Below, piece by piece: positions 16,301 through 22,781 of a DNA stretch of 37,190 nucleotides. The stretch's first letter is position 1. Each line of letters opens with the position of its first letter. The stretch spans positions 1-37,190 of IMG/VR virus record IMGVR_UViG_3300025669_000107. One strand, given 5' to 3'. The notes under the pieces are model-generated. The model saw only the letters and a program-made list of their open reading frames with translations, searched no databases and was not told where the DNA came from. The position numbers and the translations under genes are program-made. The stretch comes from a virus.

Positions 16301-16949
16301 AATTTTGTTCGTTGAGAAACGAAACAGCGGAGAAGGAGCTAAGAAAAAGTACGCTTATTTATTATTATGGGCTGATGGTAAGCCTGTCAGTGATAAAGTT
16401 GAGTTCACAGGATTTGACACTGTTCGCAGTGATGTGCCAAGAATATCTAGAATGGTTCAAGAAACAGTTTTGAATATGGTCTTAAATGGCAGTGATAAAC
16501 ACGAAGTCACTGATTTTTTAATGGACATAGAGAAGAAAATTCGTAATAAAAAAATTTCTGATGAAGAAATTGGTTTTCCAAAAGGAATCTCCAAAGAATT
16601 AAAAGAGTATGGAATCACAGTTAAAGGTGAGGATGGCAAGACTAGAAAAACTGGCTCTCCTCCTATAGTTACAGGAGCAAGATATTGTAACAAGTTTTTA
16701 GGCGCAAGATTTGGTAAAGGAAGCAAGCCTAAATGGATATATGTTAAAAGCGTTCCTAAAGGTTATCCATTAACTAAAATAATTGCGTTTGACGAGTTTA
16801 TACCAGAAGGATTTAAGATTGATTATAAATTAATGTATGACAGAATATTTAAAGCCAAACTTGAAGAAATATTTAAGGCTTGCGGTTTCGGGCAATTCCC
16901 TGAAATGGACGCAAGTGTTAAAACTCTCAGTGTTTGGTTCGGAGGTTAA
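13380..16949 (+). CDS. polB: Family B DNA polymerase containing an intein
   Basis: 1189-codon precursor; about 792 residues after splicing. Starts at TTG 13380 with GGAG nine bases upstream; no suitable ATG. Proofreading exonuclease: DIE (D119, E121), N200...D205 in GWNVKDFD, Y302/D306 in YNMRD. Polymerase: motif A LDIKGMYPN with D389, motif B KVLAN...SIYG split by the intein after N474, motif C YGDTDS (D919, D921). This is the virus replicase, expected to work with the PCNA and clamp loader of the same arm. The motif A glycine (DIKGMYP in place of DxxSLYP) is unusual but present in other viral PolBs. Polymerase activity requires intein removal, because the intein sits in the nucleotide-binding motif. 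Confidence 0.97.
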   Translation: MTFLVESRQKNNVSEIVVFRRDSDNNKIVDVVSDFRPYFYVNESETVPDDYKITGIEHGFKSLMGQDVKKIFVKQSIDVYDLKTLFTETYEADIPFNQRYLIDVIGEVPPYELRVFGFDIETTDEGGFPDTETADKCITAISFKDSFTKDKIKMLYKHPDCTIDIKEDKNTFVFDTEEAMLTRFVKFVNEYDPDIITGWNVKDFDLTYLIRRMDGFRLDYSVMSPMGHVRIDSNYKDTIIKGRLVMDMMECYKHFRKISNQGQAEAYSLEFTAQQVLGTGKLSHKESFHEMWLNKPNELLEYNMRDVELVMQINDELKIIDFFSTICCKACTNMDRIFHTSVLVDGLLLRKTSGKQVLPSKKNNDGDKFSGAHVLEPVPGLYDNVLALDIKGMYPNLIKSFNISYETFNPNGNIKLTDELGFDSGCGLIPQTIMDLEIERNGYKKLMFKAIRNKKEKDRLMYHFRQYAVKVLANCFSHDTNVLTPTGERNIKDLKKGDEVFSIEPNTKQLQTKKVTRTYEYDYTGEMCHFKTQNMDLMVTPNHNMLATTPSDKRGFFVNAEYWKTSYTIPKHNSRTQILSKYISLFANVNVNDYVFFIKKNVDLRTLKQKIKKAVPNTDYKFKKINKTLCKVICTEDELKKLFLHGFNVFVKYRHYNNSYLVKPYIENSLFSKLLGWFISEGSSYVSKPKQYDNGNYRGISKKITISQDEAHNPLYYKEIEDLLKKLELRYYKNKNGFAISSPIWFDNLIKCGKNSYEKHVHTSFTDVIDYELFFECLYKGDGHKNLNKYTTVSEKLKNQLLIILTNLGCRVRWKKDQHFFRIIFDKCNWKPHKKNITRTKNNSGKVYCVEVEDNHTLLAGRNNKYCWCGQSIYGYLGFPKSRLYKPEVAESVTIMGRKLLKHTKQVLEDKTYQVIYGDTDSVYVQSKETSLFKLLSEGKTLVNLINESYIKFVNEHGSDNCTLEMEFEKVFKRILFVEKRNSGEGAKKKYAYLLLWADGKPVSDKVEFTGFDTVRSDVPRISRMVQETVLNMVLNGSDKHEVTDFLMDIEKKIRNKKISDEEIGFPKGISKELKEYGITVKGEDGKTRKTGSPPIVTGARYCNKFLGARFGKGSKPKWIYVKSVPKGYPLTKIIAFDEFIPEGFKIDYKLMYDRIFKAKLEEIFKACGFGQFPEMDASVKTLSVWFGG
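14802..15992 (+). other. Intein with LAGLIDADG homing endonuclease in PolB motif B
   Basis: 397 residues (475-871 of the precursor). It begins at Cys475 (CFSHDTNVLTPTGE) and has block B VTPNHN. It carries two LAGLIDADG motifs: LLGWFISEGSS (about bases 15398-15430) and FFECLYKGDGH (about 15696-15731). It ends ...CWCGQ, followed by Ser872 of the extein. Removing it rebuilds the motif B run KVLAN-SIYG. The terminal residue is Gln where Asn is usual, and the penultimate residue is Gly where His is usual. Both acidic endonuclease residues (E and D) are kept, so the homing enzyme may be active. The site is known for PolB inteins in Thermococcales. Confidence 0.93.
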
Positions 16950-16952
16950 ATA

Positions 16953-18026
16953 ATGAACAATCAATTAGACCACATAAATGCGTTTAAAGCCGATAGTATA
17001 TTCCACATGGTCAAATACGCAAATAAGAAACATGAGGAGTATGGAAAAATTCTCACTGAAAGTGAAGACATTAAAGAACTTGACCTTTCAAAACATGAAA
17101 TACATAGAAGCGTAGAATACGTAAATGGAAATATGTTGTTTGTTCATGATTTAAAACCAACACATATTGATATTTTTGTTGATAGCTCAATTCAATTACT
17201 TATTAAGAACTTAAAAGAGGCTAATATTATAGAATTGGTTTACCCTAATATTTTTACATGGATATTTGACGGGTTAAGTCTTAAAGCGTATGCTATTGTC
17301 CCTTCTGGAAGTTCTAAATCTAATAGCACTATTACTAGATATGGAGGAACCGCTAACTTTATTAAAATTTTAAATCAACACTTAAATAACATTCGCAAAA
17401 TGCATAAAGGTAAAACTCCTGATTATAATTTTTTAGGGAAAAACAACACGCTCTTAACTGAAACTGAATTATGTGTGGGAAGTATTAATATGTTTTCTAA
17501 ATTATACTCTATTCCAGTAGGTTTGGATGAGGATTACAAGAGTATTTTGGTTAATAGTAAAACTTGCAATGTAAGCCCTTTTACTCTAAACACGTTAGAT
17601 ATGAAGTATTGGGCTAGAGAAATCAATCCAGATTTCATAAGCGAAGCGAAACATGTCAAACTTGAGCATAGTGTTGAAATTGTAGAGGGGCTGACTCTCT
17701 ATCCGCCTTGTATGAAGAATTTAATGGGACAAAGCCATAAAGGAAATTTGAATAGATTTAGAATGGCTAGATTTTTGTTGAGCGTTCACAAGCCTCATGA
17801 CGCAAAATTCATATTTGATAGTGCGTTATCTACAAGTGAAAGAGACCATATCAAACATGGAAATTGTAATGGACAATGGAATTTCATTCGTAATAACTTT
17901 AAAAACTATAATTGTCCATCTTGCCAAGAAATGTGTATGTTTTGCGACCCCAAATGTGCGTATGGACATCCTTTAGAGCCAATACAGGCTGAAATCGAGA
18001 AAAATGGTAAAGAAAAAGATTGTTGA
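16953..18026 (+). CDS. Primase large subunit (PriL)-like iron-sulfur protein
   Basis: 357 residues. The C-terminal third follows the PriL iron-sulfur domain: YPPCM near 252, then RFRMARFLLSVHKP, then CPSCQEMCMFC...C followed by HPLEP, matching the PriL order (PPCM, R-FL helix, Cys, Cys, Cys, HPL). That domain binds a 4Fe-4S cluster and template/RNA ends during primer synthesis. The N-terminal two thirds are not recognised. A stretch near 185-205 (MFSKLYSIPVGL) loosely recalls the end of AEP catalytic domains, so a degenerate fused primase is possible. It starts four bases after polB ends. The possible AEP protein at 1302-1955 could be its catalytic partner. Confidence 0.82.
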   Translation: MNNQLDHINAFKADSIFHMVKYANKKHEEYGKILTESEDIKELDLSKHEIHRSVEYVNGNMLFVHDLKPTHIDIFVDSSIQLLIKNLKEANIIELVYPNIFTWIFDGLSLKAYAIVPSGSSKSNSTITRYGGTANFIKILNQHLNNIRKMHKGKTPDYNFLGKNNTLLTETELCVGSINMFSKLYSIPVGLDEDYKSILVNSKTCNVSPFTLNTLDMKYWAREINPDFISEAKHVKLEHSVEIVEGLTLYPPCMKNLMGQSHKGNLNRFRMARFLLSVHKPHDAKFIFDSALSTSERDHIKHGNCNGQWNFIRNNFKNYNCPSCQEMCMFCDPKCAYGHPLEPIQAEIEKNGKEKDC

Positions 18027-18183
18027 GCCGGAAACAAAAATAGAAAGGCTTATAAGGGAGAACATCCTACTTAATAGTTTAGTGAAAGAAATGAAAGCTT
18101 TAGCAGAAAAGAATGGTTCGGAAGTTGCTTTTTGGAAGCATTCCGCGTTAAGATTAGAAGAACAACTTAAAAAACTAAGTTAG
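18004..18183 (+). CDS. Small coiled-coil-like protein
   Basis: 59 residues, starting 23 bases inside the PriL-like gene in another frame. It is basic at the N-terminus and otherwise almost wholly helical with leucine spacing that suggests a short coiled coil (IERLIRENILLNSLVKEM and RLEEQLKKL). It ends eight bases before the next start, and its TAG runs into the GGTGAT ribosome-binding site of that gene. Function unknown. Confidence 0.65.
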   Translation: MVKKKIVEPETKIERLIRENILLNSLVKEMKALAEKNGSEVAFWKHSALRLEEQLKKLS

Positions 18184-18191
18184 GTGATAAA

Positions 18192-18944
18192 ATGAAGGTA
18201 AATCGAATAAATTGCGATGACGTTAAAGGAAGTACAGTAGATGTCCTATTTTTTGGAGACCAGCATCTTGGGTCAAAAGATTGTGATATGGAAGAAGTTA
18301 TTAAGATGACAAGCTGGATTAAGAAACAGAAAAATCTTAAAGTTATTATGATGGGCGACACTATAAATTGTGCTTTAAAACACAGTATAGGAGCAGGGTC
18401 TTTTGATGATAATATGACCCCAGAAGAGCAAATTAATTGCGCTATTGACTTGTTCGGGCCAATTGCTGACAAAATAGTTGGAATACACAATGGTAATCAT
18501 GGTAATAGAATGTACAATGAGACTACTATCAGTCCTGAGAAAGTGATTGCTAAGGCTATAGGAGTTCCATACTTGGGAGATTCATGTTTCCATCATTTGA
18601 GAATTGGAACCCAAACATATATCTTACATACGGCTCATGGAAGCACTGGAAGCACTACTGTTGCAGGCGCTCTTAATTCATGTATGAAATATGGTGTGTT
18701 TGCTCAAGCGGACGTTTATGCTATGGGGCACACACATAATTTAGCTACATATAACCAAGTTTATCATGAAGTTAATAAAAAAGATAAGACTTTAGAAAAA
18801 CGTAAGAAGGTTTATGTGCTTACTGGCGGTTATTTGAAGTGGAAAGGCAGTTATGCTGAAAGCAAAGGATATTCCCCTCTTAAGATTGGTTGTGCTAAGG
18901 CTACTTTCAGTGGTAAAGAGTATGATGTACATATTAGAGTTTAA
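18192..18944 (+). CDS. Calcineurin-like metallophosphoesterase, paralogue 2
   Basis: 250 residues, with GGTGAT three bases before the ATG. Motifs GDQH (D23, H25), GDTIN (D56), GNHG (N102, H103), H149 in TAHGSTG and GHTH (H180, H182). It aligns along its whole length with the product of 12535-13353, sharing SIGxG, YLG and the G-S-Y near the end. The Glu of the usual GNHE motif is Gly here. The metal ligands remain, so it is probably an enzyme with a different substrate. Duplication inside the viral lineage is the simplest origin. Confidence 0.88.
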   Translation: MKVNRINCDDVKGSTVDVLFFGDQHLGSKDCDMEEVIKMTSWIKKQKNLKVIMMGDTINCALKHSIGAGSFDDNMTPEEQINCAIDLFGPIADKIVGIHNGNHGNRMYNETTISPEKVIAKAIGVPYLGDSCFHHLRIGTQTYILHTAHGSTGSTTVAGALNSCMKYGVFAQADVYAMGHTHNLATYNQVYHEVNKKDKTLEKRKKVYVLTGGYLKWKGSYAESKGYSPLKIGCAKATFSGKEYDVHIRV

Positions 18945-18959
18945 ATAGGTGATTGATAA

Positions 18960-19268
18960 ATGGTTTTAATAGAAAGTATGGTAATAGTGTTGACTTGTTT
19001 AAATGCTTGTATGATAGGTGTCATAGCGTTTCTGTTTTTCAAAATAAAAATATTGGAAAAAATGCTGTCAGAAACTTTAAAAGCTATAGGTAAATTGAGT
19101 GGTTTATTTTCAAAATTTCCAACGCCAGAGCAATTGGCTAAAGAGGTTTTAAAAGTTAAACTCCCTTTATCTGAAGCTCCTCCTGAAGTGTTAGCACAAA
19201 TGAAGACTGAAATTGATAATATGAACACTAAACCCCCAAAAAGCGTTAAAGAAAATTATTTTGGATAA
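18960..19268 (+). CDS. Membrane-anchored small protein
   Basis: 102 residues, AGGTGAT upstream. The N-terminal 30 residues form a transmembrane segment (about 5-28), then a helical amphipathic part and a proline-rich tail. No known family. The soluble part likely lies in the cytoplasm, given the basic residues right after the membrane segment (KIKILEK). Confidence 0.75.
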   Translation: MVLIESMVIVLTCLNACMIGVIAFLFFKIKILEKMLSETLKAIGKLSGLFSKFPTPEQLAKEVLKVKLPLSEAPPEVLAQMKTEIDNMNTKPPKSVKENYFG

Positions 19269-19292
19269 TGAAATAATTAGAGGTACACTCAA

Positions 19293-19535
19293 ATGCCAAA
19301 AGAAAAATTCAAGAAAAAAATCATAACAGTAAGACACATGCACGAACTACTTGATTTTGTTCAGGACATGAATAACTTTAAAGAGACGTTAGTTCTTTCT
19401 GGATGGCTAGTTGATTTTCAAGAAGATAGAATGTTTATTGACACGCTTATTTTTGAAACGAAACCGGTCAATGTTATCTGTGAAGATGATAATGCACTAC
19501 TTAAGAAGAGTAAGAAAAATGACAAAAAATCTTGA
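19293..19535 (+). CDS. Small hypothetical protein
   Basis: 80 residues, ATG preceded by AGAGGT. Very basic first ten residues and a lysine-rich tail flank a short mixed helix/strand core (HELLDFVQDM, VLSGWLVDFQ, MFIDTLIFE). No recognised domain. Ends 17 bases inside the next gene. Confidence 0.7.
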   Translation: MPKEKFKKKIITVRHMHELLDFVQDMNNFKETLVLSGWLVDFQEDRMFIDTLIFETKPVNVICEDDNALLKKSKKNDKKS

Positions 19536-19920
19536 ATGGATTGGAATCCCTGTTAATCTTGATGATTATGTAGGATTTGTGTATCGTATAGTTGAGATAG
19601 ATACTGGTATGGAATATATAGGGATTAAGAGAGTCTGGAGAACTATCAAATATCCTCCTTTGAAAGGCAAAAAGAACAAAAGACATATCAAAAAAGAGAC
19701 TAAATGGCGTACTTATAACAGTAGTAATCCAATTCTGATGGAAAAAATACCTTTAAACCCTGAAAACTATGAAAAGCACGTTATTAAACTCTGTACTAGC
19801 GTTACAGATATGAAAGCATACGAAACCTACACACAATTACAGTACTATTTCTCTGGAAATTGGGATAAATTGTATAATGAAGTCGTTAATTTGAGAGTCC
19901 GAATAAGAAAGGGCTTATAA
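19519..19920 (+). CDS. GIY-YIG-like nuclease domain protein
   Basis: 133 residues from ATG 19519; upstream in-frame ATGs lie inside the previous gene. FVYRIVEIDTG...EYIGIKRVW resembles the GIY/YIG strand pair of phage GIY-YIG-like nucleases, followed by a basic stretch (KGKKNKRHIKK), KWRTYNSSNPIL in the place of the ESDWKKYxGSS segment, and the terminal NEVVNLRVR helix with the Asn-Glu metal-site pattern. Such proteins act as free-standing homing or recombination nucleases. GIY is replaced by FVY, so activity is uncertain. Last gene of the left arm before the promoter region. Confidence 0.75.
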   Translation: MTKNLEWIGIPVNLDDYVGFVYRIVEIDTGMEYIGIKRVWRTIKYPPLKGKKNKRHIKKETKWRTYNSSNPILMEKIPLNPENYEKHVIKLCTSVTDMKAYETYTQLQYYFSGNWDKLYNEVVNLRVRIRKGL

Positions 19921-19935
19921 ACACGCCTGTCTAAA

Positions 19936-19951
19936 TAGAAACATTTATATA
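19936..19951 (+). promoter_or_regulatory. Archaeal promoter: BRE + TATA box
   Basis: TAGAAACA (BRE-like, 19936-19943) is directly followed by TTTATATA (19944-19951), close to the consensus archaeal promoter. Transcription would start about 25 bases on, near 19972-19978. It would serve the lipoprotein gene at 20096 with a leader of about 120 bases. A second TATA-like run at 20051-20058 (CTATATAT) could give a short leader. The stretch 19921-20095 is otherwise non-coding apart from a ten-codon ATG frame at 19975-20007. Confidence 0.75.
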
Positions 19952-20018
19952 CTAGAACTATTATATTAGTATATATGTCGTCTGAAAAGATGAAAAATAA
20001 AAGATAAATAACACTCAT

Positions 20019-20063
20019 TCTCCATAGTTTAATTTATAAATTAAATTAATCTATATATGGGGA
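20019..20063 (+). promoter_or_regulatory. Palindrome / long hairpin in the lipoprotein leader
   Basis: 20028-20045 is a perfect 18-base palindrome (TTTAATTTA/TAAATTAAA). It is flanked by TCTCC-ATAG (20019-20027) and CTAT-ATAT-GGGGA (20051-20063), which pair with each other around a four-base bulge. It may be a DNA operator for a dimeric repressor or an RNA hairpin in the leader. It overlaps the possible proximal TATA element. Confidence 0.5.
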
Positions 20064-20095
20064 AAATTAAAAAAACTATCGTAAGGTGGTAAACA

Positions 20096-21922
20096 ATGAA
20101 GAAAGGAAAACTAATGGCTGGATTTATAACGCTCTTAGTGGTTATTGGTATGTTGGGATTAGCAGGTTGCACTCCTACGTACACACAAGATGAACTTAAT
20201 ACGCAAGTTCAAACCGCTCAGAACAATGTAAAAACTAGTTATGAAGCAAAACTTTCCACACTACAAGCAGAATGTATTTCTACTGTGGAAAAGTTAAATA
20301 TGGAAACAAGTAATCTGAACACAGATATTGCAGATTTCCAGAAAGCAAAAGCTGAACTTGAAGCGTCTAACGATGTTAAAGGTGAAGAAGTAGCTGAACT
20401 GGCAAGTAAAATAGCTGTATTAGAAGCACAACTTGTTGAAGTGGAATTAGCTTGTGCTACGGCAGAAGACATTTGTGAACTTATTAAAGATGTAAGTCTT
20501 AATACTGATTTTGCAGATACTCTAACCGACAACGACATGATAAGATTGCTCGACACTCAAATTGAGTTCGACGGCGGAAAAATTGATGTTCATGAAGAAC
20601 TCGTTCTAACTACAGATGTTGAAGTAACAACCTCTGAACTTGGCGATGATGAGTTTGGCGATGAACCTTATATGACCATTAATGCCGATGAAGCAGTCGT
20701 ATACAAATACGTATTTGATGATGATGTTTTTACATCAGATATTAGTGCTAATGAAAGTCTGAAGATTGTTTTCTTAGGAGAAGAACTTGAGATTATATTT
20801 GCTGATACTAATATGATAACTATTGTCAAAGGCGACAAGTATATGCTTGAAGAAGGCGAAACAAAAACTCTACTTGTTAATGGTAAAGAAGTTGTTGTTA
20901 CAGCTAAAATAATCAGTGATTATACTAATCCTGATGTTAAGCTTGTAATTAATGGTGAAATGTCACGCGCTATGCATGTTGGCGAATCTGATGATGTTGG
21001 AGACTACTACATCTATATAAGCGAAGTTCTAGCAAACGAAGCAGAAGAAACATCAGGCGGAGATATCTTAGAATTCAGAATTTGGGATGATGAAATTCAG
21101 TACGATATTGTTACTGGAGAATCATTTGACGAAGACCTTGACCTCTGGGAATATGAAATTAATGTTACAGCAGACAAACTTGTTTCAATCAGTCTTTTTA
21201 ATTCTGAAAAGTATTACAGAGTTGATGATGAAACCCCTGCTTTTGCTATTAACGAATACATGAGTCTTCCTAATAATTATATCAATTTTGGTATTATGAG
21301 TTTAGAAGAAGCAGAATACGTTAGTGTTAACATTGGTTTTGATGGCTGTTTCGGACCTGATGGTGTACCAGTTCTTCTTTTAGAAGCTGATGGTGATTAC
21401 TTCTCAGTTGGTACTGATGAAGTGAGCAAAGTTGGATTTGACGGATTTTTATATATCTATAAAGACTCAGATAATGAATGGCAGAATACTTCAACACTAA
21501 CTGTTGAGTATGAAGACACTACATTTGAACCGACAATTGAAACAATAAATATGACAGGATTCGAATGTAGTTGTGAAAATGTATCAAACCCAACGATAAC
21601 TGAAGTTTGTACAAATGAAACAACCTCACCCGAGTGGAACTGTACAAATACATCTACATCAACCCCAACAAGCAACGGTATCTACACATTTGGAGAAATA
21701 TCAATAAATGCTAATATTGATGCCTCTAGACTCGGTACTAATGCTAAACAGGTAGATATAGATGATGTTGTTATTAATGGCAAAAACTTTAGTACTACAG
21801 ATACAGATGTTCTTACAACCGCGGGTTTTGTGGTTAAAAATATCGAGGACAATGTTGAAGAAGATGAAGTTGTTGTTGAAATGCCTTCTGGTGTTGTTAT
21901 AGCAAACATTTGTTTCAAGTAA
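20096..21922 (+). CDS. S-layer-like surface lipoprotein
   Basis: 608 residues. Signal peptide with lipobox GLAGC, lipid-modifiable Cys25. Residues about 30-125 are a coiled coil. Residues about 150-470 are strand-rich and acidic. The pattern there (KIVFLGEELEI, TKTLLVNGKEVVV, VKLVINGE..., IYISEVL, and EYMSLPNNYINFGI) recalls S-layer proteins of DPANN archaea. The C-terminal part has a Cys- and Thr/Asn-rich linker with several N-x-S/T sites and ends in a small strand-rich domain. It should sit outside the host cell, held by lipid. It has its own promoter and terminator. Possible roles are blocking of superinfection, altering the host coat, or decoy; a virion role is less likely as it lies outside the tail operon. 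AGGTGGT precedes the ATG. Confidence 0.88.
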   Translation: MKKGKLMAGFITLLVVIGMLGLAGCTPTYTQDELNTQVQTAQNNVKTSYEAKLSTLQAECISTVEKLNMETSNLNTDIADFQKAKAELEASNDVKGEEVAELASKIAVLEAQLVEVELACATAEDICELIKDVSLNTDFADTLTDNDMIRLLDTQIEFDGGKIDVHEELVLTTDVEVTTSELGDDEFGDEPYMTINADEAVVYKYVFDDDVFTSDISANESLKIVFLGEELEIIFADTNMITIVKGDKYMLEEGETKTLLVNGKEVVVTAKIISDYTNPDVKLVINGEMSRAMHVGESDDVGDYYIYISEVLANEAEETSGGDILEFRIWDDEIQYDIVTGESFDEDLDLWEYEINVTADKLVSISLFNSEKYYRVDDETPAFAINEYMSLPNNYINFGIMSLEEAEYVSVNIGFDGCFGPDGVPVLLLEADGDYFSVGTDEVSKVGFDGFLYIYKDSDNEWQNTSTLTVEYEDTTFEPTIETINMTGFECSCENVSNPTITEVCTNETTSPEWNCTNTSTSTPTSNGIYTFGEISINANIDASRLGTNAKQVDIDDVVINGKNFSTTDTDVLTTAGFVVKNIEDNVEEDEVVVEMPSGVVIANICFK

Positions 21923-21970
21923 GAATGAATGAAAATTCAATTCTTATATAATTTTTTTATTTTTTTTATT
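21921..21970 (+). terminator. Hairpin plus T-tract terminator after the lipoprotein gene
   Basis: AAGAATGAA (21921-21929) pairs with TTCAATTCTT (21936-21945) with one bulge, followed within ten bases by two T-runs (21952-21958 and 21960-21967). T-tracts alone terminate archaeal transcription. TTATATAA at 21944-21951 may also be a TATA box for the downstream genes. Confidence 0.65.
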
Positions 21971-21988
21971 AAATTTGAGGTGGTTAAT

Positions 21989-22129
21989 ATGCCAACAAAA
22001 AACGGAACGGGTCCAAATAAGGGCTCTATAGGTCCTCGCGATGGGCGAGGCAAAGGTCGAGGTCGAAGAACAACTTCTACGACTAAAGGCACAGGTCGCA
22101 AAAAAGGCGGTCAGAAAGGAAACTGTTAA
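21989..22129 (+). CDS. Basic Gly/Arg/Lys-rich microprotein (DUF5320-like start)
   Basis: 46 residues from ATG 21989, chosen because GAGGTGG lies just upstream; an upstream in-frame ATG at 21929 falls in the terminator. The start MPTKNGTGPN...GPRDGRGKGRG matches the MPxxDGTGPxGxGPxTGRG pattern of DUF5320-type small proteins. The rest is TTSTTKGTGRKKGGQKG ending in a single Cys. High positive charge and glycine content suggest disorder and nucleic-acid binding. The stop codon lies in the loop of a strong hairpin. Confidence 0.75.
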   Translation: MPTKNGTGPNKGSIGPRDGRGKGRGRRTTSTTKGTGRKKGGQKGNC

Positions 22130-22141
22130 TACAGTTTCTTT
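22116..22141 (+). terminator. Strong hairpin with the stop codon in its loop
   Basis: GAAACTGT (22119-22126) and ACAGTTTC (22131-22138) pair perfectly around a TAAT loop, and flanking bases add a G-U and A-U pairs. The loop contains the TAA of the basic microprotein gene. No T-run follows directly, so it may protect the RNA 3' end or act on translation rather than terminate. Confidence 0.5.
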
Positions 22142-22170
22142 CAATATTACAATAATAAAAGGTGATTAAT

Positions 22171-22350
22171 ATGGTTAACCCAACAAAAAGATTTTATGAA
22201 TCTAAAACATTCTGGATTAATGCTTTAGCAATAGTTGGTGGCGTTATAACAGCTCTTTCAGTAGACTTACAAACTGGCGGTGCAATAACACTAAGTGGTA
22301 TTATAAATATGGTGTTAAGAAGTATAACAACACATAACATAACAATGTAA
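22171..22350 (+). CDS. Small holin-like membrane protein
   Basis: 59 residues from ATG 22171, four bases after GGTGAT (an upstream GTG at 22162 is part of that site). KRFYESKTFWINALAIVGGVITAL followed by INMVLRSITT is the layout of a common family of phage small membrane proteins (SKTFW-N ... N-LR-T), often called holin-like. One clear and one weaker membrane segment. The role in an archaeal host without peptidoglycan is unknown. Confidence 0.78.
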   Translation: MVNPTKRFYESKTFWINALAIVGGVITALSVDLQTGGAITLSGIINMVLRSITTHNITM

Positions 22351-22389
22351 TTATTTTTTATTAACAAATAATGAGAGAATATAAACAAA

Positions 22390-22593
22390 ATGAAAGGAAA
22401 CATAAAATTTTTCAACGAAACAAAAGGATTTGGATTTATTACAGGAGAAGATGGTAGCGAAGTATTCGTTCACATAACTGACCTTATTGAAACAAGCCCA
22501 CAAGATTTACAAGAAAATACAGCGGTAACATTTGACGTTACTGAAGGCGACAGAGGCCCTAAAGCGGCTAATGTTAAACTAGACCAAGAATAA
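22390..22593 (+). CDS. cspA: Cold-shock domain protein
   Basis: 67 residues, one complete cold-shock domain: MKGNIKFFNETKGFGFI with the RNP1 motif and VFVHITDL as RNP2, ending with GPKAANVKL. It binds single-stranded nucleic acid and acts as an RNA chaperone. Full length for the family. The ATG has only a weak ribosome-binding site, unlike its neighbours. A T-rich run (22351-22361) separates it from the previous gene, and a T-tract follows it. Confidence 0.95.
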   Translation: MKGNIKFFNETKGFGFITGEDGSEVFVHITDLIETSPQDLQENTAVTFDVTEGDRGPKAANVKLDQE

Positions 22594-22601
22594 GCTTTTG
22601 G

Positions 22602-22617
22602 TTTTAATTTTTTTTAA
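22602..22617 (+). terminator. T-tract terminator after cspA
   Basis: TTTTAATTTTTTTT within 20 bases of the cspA stop, typical of archaeal intrinsic termination. It ends the + strand transcription of the left and middle regions before the converging tail operon. Confidence 0.55.
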
Positions 22618-22678
22618 TTCTATTTCATCGTTAATTATTGATTATATCTATAATAAACTATAAGCTCTACTTCTATAG

Positions 22679-22781
22679 TATAGAATGCTCTGAGGTTGCT
22701 ATACTTTGCACCTACCGAACTTTAATTGCTTAAACGTGTAGGAACACTCCAGAATTATCGTTGCTTAGAGAGCATCCTATG
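22679..22781. ncRNA. Candidate structured RNA at the convergent junction
   Basis: The 202-base gap 22594-22795 holds no gene. 22680-22691 pairs with 22769-22780 over 12 base pairs: one U-G wobble if read as - strand RNA, one A-C mismatch if read as + strand RNA. Inside, CCTAC (22711-22715) pairs with GTAGG (22738-22742), enclosing TTTAA-TTGC-TTAAA (22721-22734). Such nesting over 100 bases is unlikely by chance in AT-rich spacer. It could be a non-coding RNA, a 3' untranslated element of the tail operon or of cspA, or a bidirectional end signal. No known RNA family is recognised. Confidence 0.45.

Noticed and set aside
17850-18026. Cys cluster at the end of the 16953 gene as an NrdG-type radical-SAM motif
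   Set aside because: There is no CxxxCxxC at the N-terminus. The order YPPCM, R-FL helix, CPSC...C...C, HPL fits the PriL Fe-S domain much better.
21929-21988. ATG 21929 as start of the basic microprotein
   Set aside because: The added 20 residues would be Phe-rich and translated from the terminator T-tract. GAGGTGG just before ATG 21989 marks the real start.
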